From positions 127,419 through 191,418 of the forward strand of contig NZ_FOJY01000005.1 in the NCBI RefSeq assembly GCF_900112085.1: DNA of 64,000 nt, read 5' to 3'. This stretch comes from Acetitomaculum ruminis DSM 5522 (GTDB lineage Bacteria > Bacillota > Clostridia > Lachnospirales > Lachnospiraceae). The position numbers and the translations under genes were made by a program. Below are positions 1 through 8,855 of this stretch, in pieces. Below the pieces are notes generated by a model. It worked only from the letters and a program-made list of their open reading frames with translations, did no database searches and was not told the DNA's origin. Numbering within the stretch: position 1 is the first letter of the stretch; each line of letters begins with the position of its first letter.

Positions 1-713
1 AGGCCGCTGAAATCTGCCATGAAATGGGAATAGATGCAGTGGTGGTAATAGGAGGAGACGGCTCCTACAAAGGTGCAAGAGCACTTTCCCATCAGGGAAT
101 TGCTGTTGTGGGAATACCTGGGACTATTGACCTTGACATTGCATGTACAGAATATACAATAGGCTTTGATACGGCAGTAAATACTGCAATGGAGGCTATT
201 GATAAGGTAAGGGATACCTCATCCTCCCATGAAAGATGTTCAATTATTGAAGTTATGGGAAGAAATGCAGGATATATTGCATTGTGGTGTGGTATAGCAA
301 ATGGAGCAGAAGATATACTTCTTCCTGAAAAATTTGACGGTGATGAACAAAGAATTATAGACAATATTATTGCTAACAGAAAAAAAGGAAAACAGCATCA
401 TATTATTATCAATGCGGAAGGAATTGGTGATTCTAACGGTATGGCCAAAAGAATTGAAGCGGCAACCGGTATAGAAACCAGAGCCACTATCTTAGGCTAT
501 ATGCAAAGAGGTGGAAGTCCGACCTGCAAGGACAGGGTATTTGCTTCAACTATGGGCGCTTTGGCTGTTGACCTTTTAGTACAGGGAAAAATCAACAGAA
601 TTATTGCCTATAAAGATGGCGAATACATAAATCTTGATATAGATGAAGCATTAGAGATGCAGAAAAATATTTCAGAATATCAGTATAAGATAAGCAGAAT
701 TTTAGCAAAGTGA
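1..713 (+). CDS. pfkA: 6-phosphofructokinase, 5' end outside window
   Basis: C-terminal part of a cytoplasmic phosphofructokinase, the glycolytic enzyme that phosphorylates fructose 6-phosphate. The frame is already open at base 3, so the start lies upstream of the window. The GGDGS nucleotide loop (bases 51-65) marks ATP use in this family, because pyrophosphate-dependent relatives carry GGDDT. The catalytic loop reads TIDLD (123-137), where most relatives have Asn in place of Leu. An EVMGRNAG segment belongs to the sugar-phosphate site. About 236 residues remain of the usual ~320. The next gene starts four bases after the stop, so the two are probably cotranscribed. Confidence 0.93.
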   Translation, partial: AAEICHEMGIDAVVVIGGDGSYKGARALSHQGIAVVGIPGTIDLDIACTEYTIGFDTAVNTAMEAIDKVRDTSSSHERCSIIEVMGRNAGYIALWCGIANGAEDILLPEKFDGDEQRIIDNIIANRKKGKQHHIIINAEGIGDSNGMAKRIEAATGIETRATILGYMQRGGSPTCKDRVFASTMGALAVDLLVQGKINRIIAYKDGEYINLDIDEALEMQKNISEYQYKISRILAK

Positions 714-717
714 AAAA

Positions 718-1527
718 ATGGAAATAATAACAAGTAATAAAAACAAAAAAGTAAAAAATCTTATTTCGCTTATAAAAAAAAGAAAAAACAGAGATGATTT
801 GGGGGTTTATATAGTTGAAGGCCCCAAGATGTTTAGTGAGGCACATTTTAGCGAAATTATTGAGATTTATTTTTCAAAATCCTTTTATGAAAGTGAATTT
901 GAAAATGATACAGACCTAGAAAACAGCTTAAAACAAAGAAATATAGATACTCAGATTGTAGAAATACTATCAGATGAAGTATTTAAAAATGTGTCGGGAA
1001 CTGATACACCCCAGGGGGTGTTGGCAGTTTTGCGACAGAAAGAGTATGAATTAGAGGATTTATTGAAAGATAATAATCCTCTGATTTTGATTCTTGAAAA
1101 TCTACAGGATCCCGGAAATATGGGAACAATGCTTAGAACCGGGGAAGCGGCTGGAATAAGTGGAATGCTTATTAGTAAAAATAGTGTGGATATTTATAAT
1201 CCAAAAACAATTCGTTCCACCATGGGTTCCATTTTCAGAGTACCCTTTGTATATTCTAAAGATATATTAAGGGATGTTAATATACTAAAAGATAAAGGAA
1301 TAAACATCTATTGTGCCCATTTAAAAGCAGAAAATTTTTATGATGAAAAGGATTATAAAAAGCCTACAGCCTTTGTTATCGGAAATGAAAGCAAAGGAAT
1401 TAGTGACAAGTTAAGCAATGAGATAAATAATTACATAAAAATCCCCATGTCCGGAAAGGTAGAATCTTTAAATGCCGCCCAGGCAGCAGGGATACTTATG
1501 TATGAAGCAAAAAGACAAAGACGATAA
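718..1527 (+). CDS. TrmH/SpoU-family RNA 2'-O-methyltransferase
   Basis: A 269-residue protein of the SPOUT class, which methylates ribose 2'-hydroxyls of rRNA or tRNA with S-adenosylmethionine. The N-terminal ~110 residues resemble the substrate-binding domain. The C-terminal knot shows the three usual motifs: NLQDPGNMGTMLRT (about 128-141), IGNESKGIS (about 221-229) and IPMSGKVESLNAAQAAGIL (about 242-260), whose Asn and Ser/Glu residues line the cofactor knot. It follows pfkA by four bases and is closed by a clear terminator. Which RNA position it modifies cannot be read from the sequence. Confidence 0.9.
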   Translation: MEIITSNKNKKVKNLISLIKKRKNRDDLGVYIVEGPKMFSEAHFSEIIEIYFSKSFYESEFENDTDLENSLKQRNIDTQIVEILSDEVFKNVSGTDTPQGVLAVLRQKEYELEDLLKDNNPLILILENLQDPGNMGTMLRTGEAAGISGMLISKNSVDIYNPKTIRSTMGSIFRVPFVYSKDILRDVNILKDKGINIYCAHLKAENFYDEKDYKKPTAFVIGNESKGISDKLSNEINNYIKIPMSGKVESLNAAQAAGILMYEAKRQRR

Positions 1528-1541
1528 TTATAATAATATTT

Positions 1542-1580
1542 AAGCGTAGCGATTGTATTTTCAATTGTTACGCTTTTTTA
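1542..1580 (+). terminator. Factor-independent terminator after the SpoU gene
   Basis: Inverted repeat AAGCGTA ... TACGCTT with an inner ATTG/CAAT pairing, followed by a T-run. It closes the pfkA-methyltransferase transcript. Confidence 0.85.
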
Positions 1581-1875
1581 TTGTGTTTTACACAAATATT
1601 ACAAGTGTATTCAAAAAAACAATAATAAAAAAAGATTGAGAAAAGACATAATTTCCAGATTTAAAAGCTAAATTTTTTATTTTAAATCTAAAAATTTTCA
1701 TAATTTATTTGGGGTTATTGTTGATTTTAAAGTCATTGGAACCCTTGAAAATATAGATAGTAACACGAAAACTCTAATAAAAATATTAAGCACATACGGA
1801 GTGACCAAGAAATAAAGTAAACATAAAATATTTAAGGATAAAGTGTAAAAGATATATGAAAAAAAACCCCATAAA
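1581..1875. other. AT-rich intergenic stretch
   Basis: Very AT-rich spacer between the terminator and the next promoter. It contains homopolymeric A and T runs but no reading frame with a plausible ribosome-binding site, and no structured element I can defend. Confidence 0.5.
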
Positions 1876-1904
1876 TTGACATAAAAAATTAAATGTGCTA
1901 ATAT
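1876..1904 (+). promoter_or_regulatory. Sigma-A-type promoter of the SleB-like hydrolase
   Basis: TTGACA (1876-1881), a 17-bp spacer, then TAATAT (1899-1904). The coding start is about 120 bases further on, so the transcript has a leader of roughly 110 nt. Confidence 0.75.
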
Positions 1905-2026
1905 ATATCCGTAACAAAGTTGTAATAAATGTAATAAACTCGACTTATAATAATAACACAAATTAAATAAATTAGTTTTAACGAACTGGTTTGAAATTGT
2001 GTTAAACAACAAAGGAAGGATTATTT

Positions 2027-3289
2027 ATGAAAGCAGACAAAAAATTTACTCTGAAAGGAACAAGTATTGCCCTTGCAGCAACACTTACCCTTGCGACTTT
2101 CGTAGGACCGGTTCAGGTAAATGCCGCAACTACTTCCATGGAATCTACAACAGTTTTAGAAAAAAATTACACCGTTGATACAAATAATATTTTACTAAGC
2201 TCTAATTCCGTATTTTCCATGGACTACTCGGATGGAATCGAGCACATCACACTGGCATCAAAAGATTTAGAAACAGCTGATGCAGCTTCTGAAGAAGAAA
2301 CAGAAGAAAAGGCAGATGAAGCTAAAGATGATGCTAAAGCGCAAGAAAGTCAGGAAGAAGCAGCTAAAGAAGATGAATTTACAGGAAAGGCCATGGCTAA
2401 TGTAGATGATTTTGTAAACATTAGACAGGAAGCAACAACTGAGTCAAAGATATTAGGAAAACTTAGAAGAGGCGACCTTGCAAGTGTTGTTGAAAAAGGG
2501 GAAGTCTGGACAAAAATTTCATCAGGAAGCGTGGAAGGATATGTATCAAACGAATTTTTGGTTTTTGATGCAGATGCCAAAGCTTTGGCTGGGACAATTT
2601 GCGACAGAGTTGCCACAGTAAATGAAAATGCCATCAGACTTAGATATGAGCCTGATTTAAATAGTAAAGTATATGACCTTACAGGAGCAGGAAATAAATA
2701 TAAAGTACTTAATGAAGATGCAGGAAACGGATTTATGGAAATTTCTTATAATGACAAAAGTGCATTTATTGCCAAAGAATTTGTTTCAGTTTCCTGGAAT
2801 ACATCCCAGGCTATTTCCATAGAGGAAGAGCTGGCAGCCATTGCAGCAGAAAAAGCCGCTAAAGAAGCAGCTGCCGCAGCAGCTGCAGCCGCCGTAGCAG
2901 CATCGTCAGGACAGAGTGCAAGTGTACAAGCTTCAAATCCTGCAACTGCTGCCTCAGTAAGTGATACCACACTTTTGGCAGCACTTATCTATTGTGAAGC
3001 CGGTGGAGAATCTTATGATGCAATGCTTGCCGTAGGTGCAGTAGTAATGAACAGAGTTTACAGTTCAGCATATCCAAATTCTATCAGAGAGGTTATCTAT
3101 CAAAGAGGACAGTTTGGTCCGACTGTAAATGGAGCATTAAACAAAGCTTTATCAAACGGCTACTCCAGCACAGCTGCCCAGGCAGCAAATGCAGCCCTTG
3201 CAGGACAGGATAATACAAATGGTGCCATGTATTTTGGACCGGCAGGTTCCACTTCAGGTGTTGTATATGGAAGCCAGGTATTCCATTAA
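2027..3289 (+). CDS. Exported SH3 + SleB-type cell wall hydrolase
   Basis: A 420-residue secreted protein. An N-terminal signal peptide (about 1-33, ending VNAA) is followed by an acidic low-complexity stretch (about 80-115). Two bacterial SH3-like repeats follow (about 122-180 and 192-257), then an alanine-rich spacer of AAA and KAA runs. The C-terminal domain (about 305-420) is of the Hydrolase_2/SleB type, with the family hallmarks YCEAGGES, AVGAVVMNR and FGP. Such proteins cleave peptidoglycan, classically the spore cortex, with the SH3 repeats binding wall. The start follows AAGGAAGG with seven bases between. The gene stands alone between its own promoter and terminator. Whether it acts on the spore or the vegetative wall is open. 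Confidence 0.88.
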   Translation: MKADKKFTLKGTSIALAATLTLATFVGPVQVNAATTSMESTTVLEKNYTVDTNNILLSSNSVFSMDYSDGIEHITLASKDLETADAASEEETEEKADEAKDDAKAQESQEEAAKEDEFTGKAMANVDDFVNIRQEATTESKILGKLRRGDLASVVEKGEVWTKISSGSVEGYVSNEFLVFDADAKALAGTICDRVATVNENAIRLRYEPDLNSKVYDLTGAGNKYKVLNEDAGNGFMEISYNDKSAFIAKEFVSVSWNTSQAISIEEELAAIAAEKAAKEAAAAAAAAAVAASSGQSASVQASNPATAASVSDTTLLAALIYCEAGGESYDAMLAVGAVVMNRVYSSAYPNSIREVIYQRGQFGPTVNGALNKALSNGYSSTAAQAANAALAGQDNTNGAMYFGPAGSTSGVVYGSQVFH

Positions 3290-3330
3290 TAATTATAGAT
3301 AAAAAAGTAAAAACGCTTATACCCATTTAT

Positions 3331-3369
3331 AAAAGGCATGCAAAATTGATATTTTGCATGCCTTTTTTT
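3331..3369 (+). terminator. Strong terminator after the wall hydrolase
   Basis: Perfect 16-bp stem (3331-3346 with 3351-3366) around a TGAT loop. The 3' arm runs into a T-tract. Confidence 0.93.
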
Positions 3370-3387
3370 ACGAATTTCTTCAAAAAC

Positions 3388-3416
3388 TTGTTAGTACTTA
3401 GAAAGTGTTGTATAAT
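3388..3416 (+). promoter_or_regulatory. Promoter of the SPFH gene
   Basis: TTGTTA (3388-3393), 17-bp spacer, consensus TATAAT (3411-3416). The SPFH start codon is 75 bases downstream. Confidence 0.75.
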
Positions 3417-3491
3417 TAACGAGATTGTAAAAAAAGTCTGAAATATTCGTAAAGTGATATTCAGACATATATTAAAAAGGGAGATGAAATT

Positions 3492-4421
3492 ATGCCATTT
3501 GGATTAATTGGATTGGTTGTTATTTTAATTTTGCTTATTATAGCAAATGTCAGAATTGTTCCTCAGGCTTATGCTTCAGTTGTTGAAAGACTAGGAACTT
3601 ATCTTGCTACCTGGGATGCAGGTATTCACATTAAAATACCTTTGATTGACAGAGTGGCAAAAAGAGTTACTTTAAAGGAACAGGTTGCAGATTTTCCACC
3701 ACAGCCGGTTATTACAAAAGATAATGTAACAATGAGTATTGATACTGTTGTTTTTTATCAGATTATGGATCCTAAGCTTTATACCTATGGAGTTGACAAT
3801 CCAATATCTGCTATAGAAAATCTTACAGCTACAACTCTTAGAAATATTATTGGTGAATTAGAGCTTGACCAGACACTTACTTCAAGAGAAATTATTAATG
3901 ATAAAATGAGAGTTTCCCTTGACGAAGCCACAGATCCATGGGGAATAAAGGTAAACAGGGTAGAGCTTAAAAATATAGCTCCTCCTAGAGAAATTCAAGA
4001 AGCCATGGAAAAGCAGATGAAGGCAGAAAGAGAAAGAAGAGAATCAATATTAAGATCTGAAGGTGAAAAGAAATCAGCAATCTTAGAGGCTGAAGGAAAG
4101 AAAGAAGCAGCCATTTTAAATGCAGAAGCTGATAAACAATCACAGATATTAAGAGCTGAGGCTAAAAAAGAGGCTACTATCAAAGAAGCCGAAGGTAAAG
4201 CAGAAGCTATAAGAGTAGTACAGGAGGCAAATGCAGCGGGAATAAGGGCTTTAAAAGAGGCTGGAGCAGATGAGTCAGTTTTAACCTTAAAGAGTCTTGA
4301 AGCCTTTGAAAAGGCAGCTGACGGACAGGCTACCAAGATTATTATTCCTTCAGAAATACAAAGCATTGCAGGACTTTCAAAGTCAATTGCCGAAGTTGTA
4401 AAAGAAGAAGTGCATAAATAA
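3492..4421 (+). CDS. SPFH/band 7 (stomatin-like) membrane protein
   Basis: A 309-residue protein of the QmcA/stomatin type, which forms oligomeric membrane microdomain scaffolds. One N-terminal membrane segment (about 3-22) is followed by the band 7 domain (about 25-190), with a typical AYASVVERLGTY start and an NRVELKNIAPP segment. A long Ala/Glu/Lys coiled coil (about 170-260) carries repeated EAEGK units. The start has GGGAG upstream. The NfeD-like partner often adjacent in other genomes is absent here. A periplasmic-facing or membrane-edge role is inferred from the family only. Confidence 0.9.
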   Translation: MPFGLIGLVVILILLIIANVRIVPQAYASVVERLGTYLATWDAGIHIKIPLIDRVAKRVTLKEQVADFPPQPVITKDNVTMSIDTVVFYQIMDPKLYTYGVDNPISAIENLTATTLRNIIGELELDQTLTSREIINDKMRVSLDEATDPWGIKVNRVELKNIAPPREIQEAMEKQMKAERERRESILRSEGEKKSAILEAEGKKEAAILNAEADKQSQILRAEAKKEATIKEAEGKAEAIRVVQEANAAGIRALKEAGADESVLTLKSLEAFEKAADGQATKIIIPSEIQSIAGLSKSIAEVVKEEVHK

Positions 4422-4499
4422 TAAAAAATCGGACTGGATTTTCGGTGACTTGTCTCCGGGATGAAGGTCCCTTTTTGCTTACATAAAGAAAAATGTAAA

Positions 4500-4518
4500 T
4501 ATGAATAAAAATACAAAA
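4500..4518. promoter_or_regulatory. ArgR-box-like operator 1
   Basis: This 19-base site matches the Bacillus-type ARG box consensus (CATGAATAAAAATKCAAKT) at 15 positions. It lies immediately upstream of the argF -35 element, so arginine-dependent repression of argF is likely (inference). Confidence 0.6.
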
Positions 4519-4523
4519 AGATA

Positions 4524-4552
4524 TTGACATCTTAAATTTTGTGGTATAAGAT
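4524..4552 (+). promoter_or_regulatory. argF promoter
   Basis: TTGACA (4524-4529), 17-bp spacer, TAAGAT (4547-4552). It sits between two ArgR-box-like sites. Confidence 0.7.
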
Positions 4553-4572
4553 TAACATAAATATACATTTAG

Positions 4573-4591
4573 AACGAATATAAATACGCTT
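4573..4591. promoter_or_regulatory. ArgR-box-like operator 2
   Basis: A weaker match, 13 of 19 positions, to the same ARG box consensus, placed just downstream of the -10 region and about 20 bases before the argF start. Paired boxes flanking a promoter are common in ArgR-controlled operons. Confidence 0.45.
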
Positions 4592-4609
4592 GTAAGAAAG
4601 GGGATAAAC

Positions 4610-5545
4610 ATGAATATTAAAGGAAGAAGCTTTTTGGCACTTAAAGATTTTACACCTGAGGAAATCGGAGGACTTATAGATTTAGCAGCAGATTTAAAAG
4701 CCAAAAAGAAAAAAGGAATAACCGGAAACAGTTTAAAAGGAAAAAATGTAGCCCTTATTTTTGAAAAACCTTCCACAAGAACAAGATGTGCATTTACCAT
4801 AGGTGCAATAGATGAGGGAGCACATCCGGAGTATCTTGGTAAAGATGATATTCAGCTTGGTCACAAGGAAAGCGTTGAAGATACAGCAAGAGTTTTAGGA
4901 AGGATGTTTGATGCAATTGAATTCAGGGGATTTAAACATGAAAATGTAGAGGCCCTTGCAAAATATAGTGGTGTTCCGGTATGGAACGGTCTTACGGATT
5001 TGTGCCATCCAACACAGATTCTGGCAGATTTTTTAACAATGAAGGAGCATTTTGGAAAACTTGAAGGACTTACACTTGTATTTGTGGGAGATGGACGAAA
5101 TAATATGGCAAACAGCCTTTTAGTGGGGTCTGGAAAAATGGGAGTAAATATTAAAATAATAGCTCCAAAACAATTATGGCCTACAGATGAAGTTGTGGAT
5201 ATGGCTAAAAAATTTGCCGCAGAAGCAGGAAGTAGTGTTATAATTACAGATGATGTTAATCAGGTAGAAGGAGCAGATGTGGTTTATACCGATGTCTGGT
5301 GTTCAATGGGTGAAGAAGATAAAGCTGCCGAAAGGGTTAAATTATTAAAACCTTATCAGGTAAATAAAGAACTCATGGCAAAGACAGGAAAAGATACCAG
5401 CATTTTTCTTCATTGTCTGCCTGCTGTTAAAGGAAATGAAGTTACAACAGAAGTGTTTGAGGCCGAGAATTCACTGGTGTTTGATGAGGCTGAAAACAGG
5501 ATGCATACCATAAAAGCAGTTATGGTTGCAACACTTGGAGAATAA
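4610..5545 (+). CDS. argF: Ornithine carbamoyltransferase
   Basis: A 311-residue cytoplasmic enzyme that makes citrulline from ornithine and carbamoyl phosphate, for arginine synthesis or, run in reverse, arginine breakdown. Seen: the carbamoyl-phosphate motif STRTR (about 55-59), HPTQILAD (about 133), the ornithine-side loop DVWCSMG, and the catalytic HCLPA (about 267). The DVW-SMG loop separates it from aspartate carbamoyltransferase. The start has GAAAGGGG upstream. ArgR-like boxes at the promoter favour a biosynthetic role. birA begins on the base after the stop codon. Confidence 0.95.
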   Translation: MNIKGRSFLALKDFTPEEIGGLIDLAADLKAKKKKGITGNSLKGKNVALIFEKPSTRTRCAFTIGAIDEGAHPEYLGKDDIQLGHKESVEDTARVLGRMFDAIEFRGFKHENVEALAKYSGVPVWNGLTDLCHPTQILADFLTMKEHFGKLEGLTLVFVGDGRNNMANSLLVGSGKMGVNIKIIAPKQLWPTDEVVDMAKKFAAEAGSSVIITDDVNQVEGADVVYTDVWCSMGEEDKAAERVKLLKPYQVNKELMAKTGKDTSIFLHCLPAVKGNEVTTEVFEAENSLVFDEAENRMHTIKAVMVATLGE

Positions 5546-6526
5546 ATGAAAGATAAAATATTAAAGCTACTAAAGGAAAGCAAAGGTTATATTTCAGGTC
5601 AGGATTTATGCCTAAAGATGAATGTGTCAAGAACTGCAATCTGGAAGGCGGTTAATTCCCTAAAGGAAGAGGGCTATGAAATAGAAGCTGTCAGAAAAAA
5701 AGGATACAGGCTTGTATCTTCACCGGATATAATCTCTGAAAAAGAGATAGTATCCGGGATAAAAACAAGGTGGATAGCAAAAAAGGTCATATATTTTGAC
5801 GAATTGGATTCCACTAATATATATGCAAAAAAAATAGCAGACGAGGGTGAATCAGAGGGCACCCTCGTTATTTCTGATGCCCAGATAAGTGGAAAAGGAA
5901 GACGCCAAAGAGCCTGGACATCTCCCCATAAAACAGGTATATTTATGACTCTTATATTAAGACCGGATATTGCCCCTATAAATGCCTCAATGCTTACATT
6001 GGTGATGGGACTTGCCGTTTGCAAAGGAGTAAGGGAGATTACAGGTCTTGATTTGGGAATAAAATGGCCTAATGATATAGTTATCAATGGTAAAAAAATA
6101 TGCGGAATTCTCACGGAAATGAGCATGCAAATGGACTATATCAACAATGTAATAATAGGAACCGGAATAAATGTGGGAAATATGGAATTTCCTGAAGAAT
6201 TACAGGATAAAGCGACTTCATTAAAGCTTGAAGCCGGAAAAGATTTTAAAAGAAGTGACATTATAATTAAAGTAATGGAGGCTTTTGAAAAATATTATGA
6301 ATTGTTTTTAAAAAGCCAGGATCTTACATATCTGGTGGATGAATATAATGAATTACTGGTAAATAAGGACAGAGAAGTAAAAGCAATATACACAGACAAA
6401 ACCATAGAAGGAACAGCAAAAGGAATTAACGAAAAGGGCGAATTAATGGTAGTTACAGAAAATGAAAATATTGAATATATTATTTCCGGAGAAGTGTCTG
6501 TAAGAGGAATCTATGGTTACATTTAA
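5546..6526 (+). CDS. birA: Biotin-protein ligase / biotin repressor
   Basis: A 326-residue two-domain BirA. The N-terminal winged helix (about 1-60, GYISGQDLCLKMNVSRTAIWKAVNSL) suggests that it also represses biotin genes. The ligase domain carries GKGRRQRAW (about 116-124, the usual GRGRRGR loop that binds biotinyl-adenylate) and KWPNDI (about 172). A small C-terminal SH3-like domain ends the protein. It attaches biotin to carboxylase carrier domains. It starts exactly at the base after the argF stop, with no separate promoter, so it is translated from the argF message. Confidence 0.94.
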   Translation: MKDKILKLLKESKGYISGQDLCLKMNVSRTAIWKAVNSLKEEGYEIEAVRKKGYRLVSSPDIISEKEIVSGIKTRWIAKKVIYFDELDSTNIYAKKIADEGESEGTLVISDAQISGKGRRQRAWTSPHKTGIFMTLILRPDIAPINASMLTLVMGLAVCKGVREITGLDLGIKWPNDIVINGKKICGILTEMSMQMDYINNVIIGTGINVGNMEFPEELQDKATSLKLEAGKDFKRSDIIIKVMEAFEKYYELFLKSQDLTYLVDEYNELLVNKDREVKAIYTDKTIEGTAKGINEKGELMVVTENENIEYIISGEVSVRGIYGYI

Positions 6527-6551
6527 TTGAAAGAATAAGAGGAAATAAAAA

Positions 6552-6881
6552 ATGGAAGAAGTTGTACTTTGCGCAGCCAGCGTTTACGAAAAAAAATATT
6601 ACTTAAATCCCCTGTTTGAAAGGCTTCCTGAAGCAGTAAAAACAGAACTTCATATTATGTGTGTACTTTTTACCGAGGAAGTGGGAGGCATTATTTCATT
6701 AATTTTTGACAATGAAGGTAGTTTACGACTTGAAGTATCTGCAAAAGAAAATGATCTTTTGTTTGATGAAATTGGAAGTGACCTAAAAATCAAAAAAATA
6801 AAAGAAGAAAAAAAGGAACTTTTTAATTCTATTGAATTATATTACAAAGTTGTTATACTGAAAGAACATGTGGATTTGTAA
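6552..6881 (+). CDS. Small conserved protein (DUF6145-like)
   Basis: A 109-residue protein of unknown function with no signal peptide or membrane segment. It starts MEEVVLCAASVYEKKYYLN and contains a hydrophobic central part (LHIMCVLFTEEVGGIISLIF) and a Lys/Glu-rich C-terminal third. Position and sequence resemble the DUF6145 proteins that sit between birA and coaX in Lachnospiraceae (memory-based, not checked). It is in line with its neighbours, 25 bases after birA and 23 before coaX, so it is probably part of the same transcript. Confidence 0.7.
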   Translation: MEEVVLCAASVYEKKYYLNPLFERLPEAVKTELHIMCVLFTEEVGGIISLIFDNEGSLRLEVSAKENDLLFDEIGSDLKIKKIKEEKKELFNSIELYYKVVILKEHVDL

Positions 6882-6904
6882 ATATTTAGACGGAGGAAAT
6901 AAAA

Positions 6905-7681
6905 ATGCTTCTTGCCCTTGATGTAGGAAATACCAATATTACTTCAGCCATCTTTGATGGTGAAAAAATTCTTGGAATGTTTAGAATAACTACCAAAACC
7001 CCAAGGACAGCAGATGAAATAGGAGTTCTTTTAAAAAATATTCTTCAGGGAAGAAATATCAGCCCCAAAGATATTACTGATGCTGTAATTGCATCAGTTG
7101 TACCAAATATCATGCATGCTCTTGTAACCGGTATTGAGAGATATTTATGCGTAAAACCAATGATTATCGATTCAAATACAGAAACGGGAATCAAAAAAAT
7201 AACCTATAACCCGGGTCAGATTGGAACAGACAGGATAGTAGATGCGGCAGGTGCCCTTTCAAAATACGATGGCCCCCTTATTGTAATTGATTTTGGAACA
7301 GCCACAACCTATGATTTGATTTTGGAGGATCATTCTTTCGCAGCAGGTATAACAGCTCCCGGTATACAGATATCGGCCATGGCTCTTTGGAGGGATGCAG
7401 CCCAGCTACCGGAGATAGAGATTAAAAAGCCGGATCATATTCTGGCAAAGGAGACCATCTCCAGTATGCAGGCAGGACTTGTATATGGTCAGATAGGTCA
7501 GACTGAATATATCATTAAAAAGATGAAAGAAGAAGCACAGATTGATAATATAAAGGTAGTTGCCACAGGCGGTCTTGGCAGGATAATAGCACAGTCTACT
7601 GATTATATTGATTTTTATGACAAAGAGCTTACCATGATAGGATTACTTGCTATTTTTCAGATGAATAAGAAGGAATTATAA
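6905..7681 (+). CDS. coaX: Type III pantothenate kinase
   Basis: A 258-residue enzyme for the first step of coenzyme A synthesis, phosphorylation of pantothenate. It belongs to the ASKHA fold: phosphate loop DVGNTN (residues 5-10), second loop DFGTATTYD (about 128), and the GRIDR-equivalent GTDRIVDA (about 105). The type III class is recognised by these loops and the length. It is preceded by CGGAGG. dusB follows one base after the stop, so the two are cotranslated. Confidence 0.93.
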   Translation: MLLALDVGNTNITSAIFDGEKILGMFRITTKTPRTADEIGVLLKNILQGRNISPKDITDAVIASVVPNIMHALVTGIERYLCVKPMIIDSNTETGIKKITYNPGQIGTDRIVDAAGALSKYDGPLIVIDFGTATTYDLILEDHSFAAGITAPGIQISAMALWRDAAQLPEIEIKKPDHILAKETISSMQAGLVYGQIGQTEYIIKKMKEEAQIDNIKVVATGGLGRIIAQSTDYIDFYDKELTMIGLLAIFQMNKKEL

Positions 7682-7682
7682 A

Positions 7683-8639
7683 ATGAAGATAGGAAATGTA
7701 AAACTTAAAAACAATGTGGTTTTAGGCCCAATGGCAGGAGTGACGGATTTGCCCTTTAGAAGGCTTTGTCATGAATTTGGAGCAGGACTTGTTTGTTCTG
7801 AAATGATAAGTGCCAAAGCAATATTTTATAAAAACAAGGGAACAAAGGAATTATTAAACATTTCAAAAGATGAGCATCCCGTATCATTACAGCTTTTTGG
7901 TTCTGATCCTGATATTGTAAGTGAAATGGCTTTACAAATTGAGGAACTTCCCTTTGACATATTGGATTTTAACATGGGATGTCCGGTGCCCAAAGTAGTT
8001 AATAACTCTGAAGGCTCAGCCTTAATGAAAAATCCCGAATTGGCTTATAAAATTGTCAAAGAAACAGTAAAAAAGATAAAAAAGCCCATGACAGTTAAAA
8101 TAAGAACCGGATTTGACAAAGAAAGCATAAATTGCCTTGAAGTTGCAAAGATGTTAGAAGATGCAGGAGCTTCAGCCCTTTGTCTTCACGGTAGAACCAG
8201 AGAACAATATTATTCTGGAGAAGCCGACTGGGAAATGATAGCTAAGGTAAAGGATGCCATATCCATTCCCCTTATAGGAAATGGTGACATTAATTCTCCC
8301 CAAAAAGCTAAAAAAATGCTTGATGAAACAGGTTGTGACGGAGTAATGGTAGGCAGAAGTGCCAGAGGAAATCCCTGGATATTTAAAAGAATAAATGCCT
8401 ATCTTGAAAATAATGAATTGATTCCGCCTCCGGATATGGATGAAATCTGTGATATGATTATCAGACACTCAAAAATGCTTTGTGAATACAAAGGAGAATA
8501 TATCGGAGTAAGGGAAATGAGAAAACATACAGGCTGGTACACAGCAGGTCTTTATGGTGCTACCGCCCTTAGAAGACAGATTAATAAAATAGAAAGCCTT
8601 AATGAGCTTATTGAAATGATTGAAAAATTCAAAGTGTAA
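7683..8639 (+). CDS. dusB: tRNA-dihydrouridine synthase
   Basis: A 318-residue FMN enzyme that reduces uridines in the tRNA D-loop. Seen: the N-terminal signature GPMAGVTDLPFRRLC, the active-site cysteine in NMGCPVPKVV (Cys about 100), the tRNA/flavin-site histidine in LHGRTREQYYSG (about 168), and the phosphate-binding GNGDI. Placement in the DusB group follows from the coaX-dusB-greA-lysS neighbourhood common in Firmicutes. It begins one base after coaX stops. Confidence 0.92.
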   Translation: MKIGNVKLKNNVVLGPMAGVTDLPFRRLCHEFGAGLVCSEMISAKAIFYKNKGTKELLNISKDEHPVSLQLFGSDPDIVSEMALQIEELPFDILDFNMGCPVPKVVNNSEGSALMKNPELAYKIVKETVKKIKKPMTVKIRTGFDKESINCLEVAKMLEDAGASALCLHGRTREQYYSGEADWEMIAKVKDAISIPLIGNGDINSPQKAKKMLDETGCDGVMVGRSARGNPWIFKRINAYLENNELIPPPDMDEICDMIIRHSKMLCEYKGEYIGVREMRKHTGWYTAGLYGATALRRQINKIESLNELIEMIEKFKV

Positions 8640-8661
8640 AGCGGACATTCGGAATCCGCTT
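8639..8661 (+). repeat. Hairpin directly after dusB
   Basis: AAGCGGA ... TCCGCTT inverted repeat that starts within the dusB stop codon. There is no T-run, so it is not a standard terminator. It forms the 5' edge of the structured block described in the next entry. Confidence 0.5.
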
Positions 8662-8674
8662 CGCTACTTCCTCA

Positions 8675-8797
8675 TGAACGCAGTGGCACTATGTGCCACC
8701 TGTCAGAAGGGGCTTTAACCCCTTCTGACACTAGTAAGCTTATACCCCCGCTTAAAGCTTACGCTTTTGAAGCGGGGGATTGCTTACACTGCGTTCA
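8675..8797. ncRNA. Multibranch structured element (four-way junction)
   Basis: A closing helix of 11 perfect pairs (8675-8685 with 8787-8797) encloses three consecutive hairpins. The first is GTGGCAC/GTGCCAC around TAT (8683-8699). The second is a perfect 12-bp stem TGTCAGAAGGGG/CCCCTTCTGACA (8701-8730). The third is GTAAGC/GCTTAC (8734-8739 with 8782-8787) containing CCCCCGCTT/AAGCGGGGG (8745-8753 with 8770-8778). No reading frame explains it. It could be a structured RNA at the end of the dusB transcript or a dispersed palindromic repeat unit. It is not a known family to me. Confidence 0.6.
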
Positions 8798-8855
8798 AGT
8801 AAAGAAAAAAACAGTGTGGAATAAAAATAGAAAAATTAACTAAAAAGCTGATAAA

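Noticed and set aside
1698..2012. Minus-strand frame of 104 codons
   Set aside because: AT-rich low-complexity translation (Phe, Tyr, Leu runs) across a promoter region. No ribosome-binding site and no family resemblance.
4422..4499. Possible riboswitch or terminator after the SPFH gene
   Set aside because: Only a four-pair GGGA/TCCC hairpin with TTTTT is evident. No conserved aptamer words; too weak to list as a feature.
3995..4516. Minus-strand frame opposite the SPFH coiled coil
   Set aside because: A by-product of the repetitive Ala/Glu/Lys codons on the plus strand; Ser/Ala-rich with no motif.
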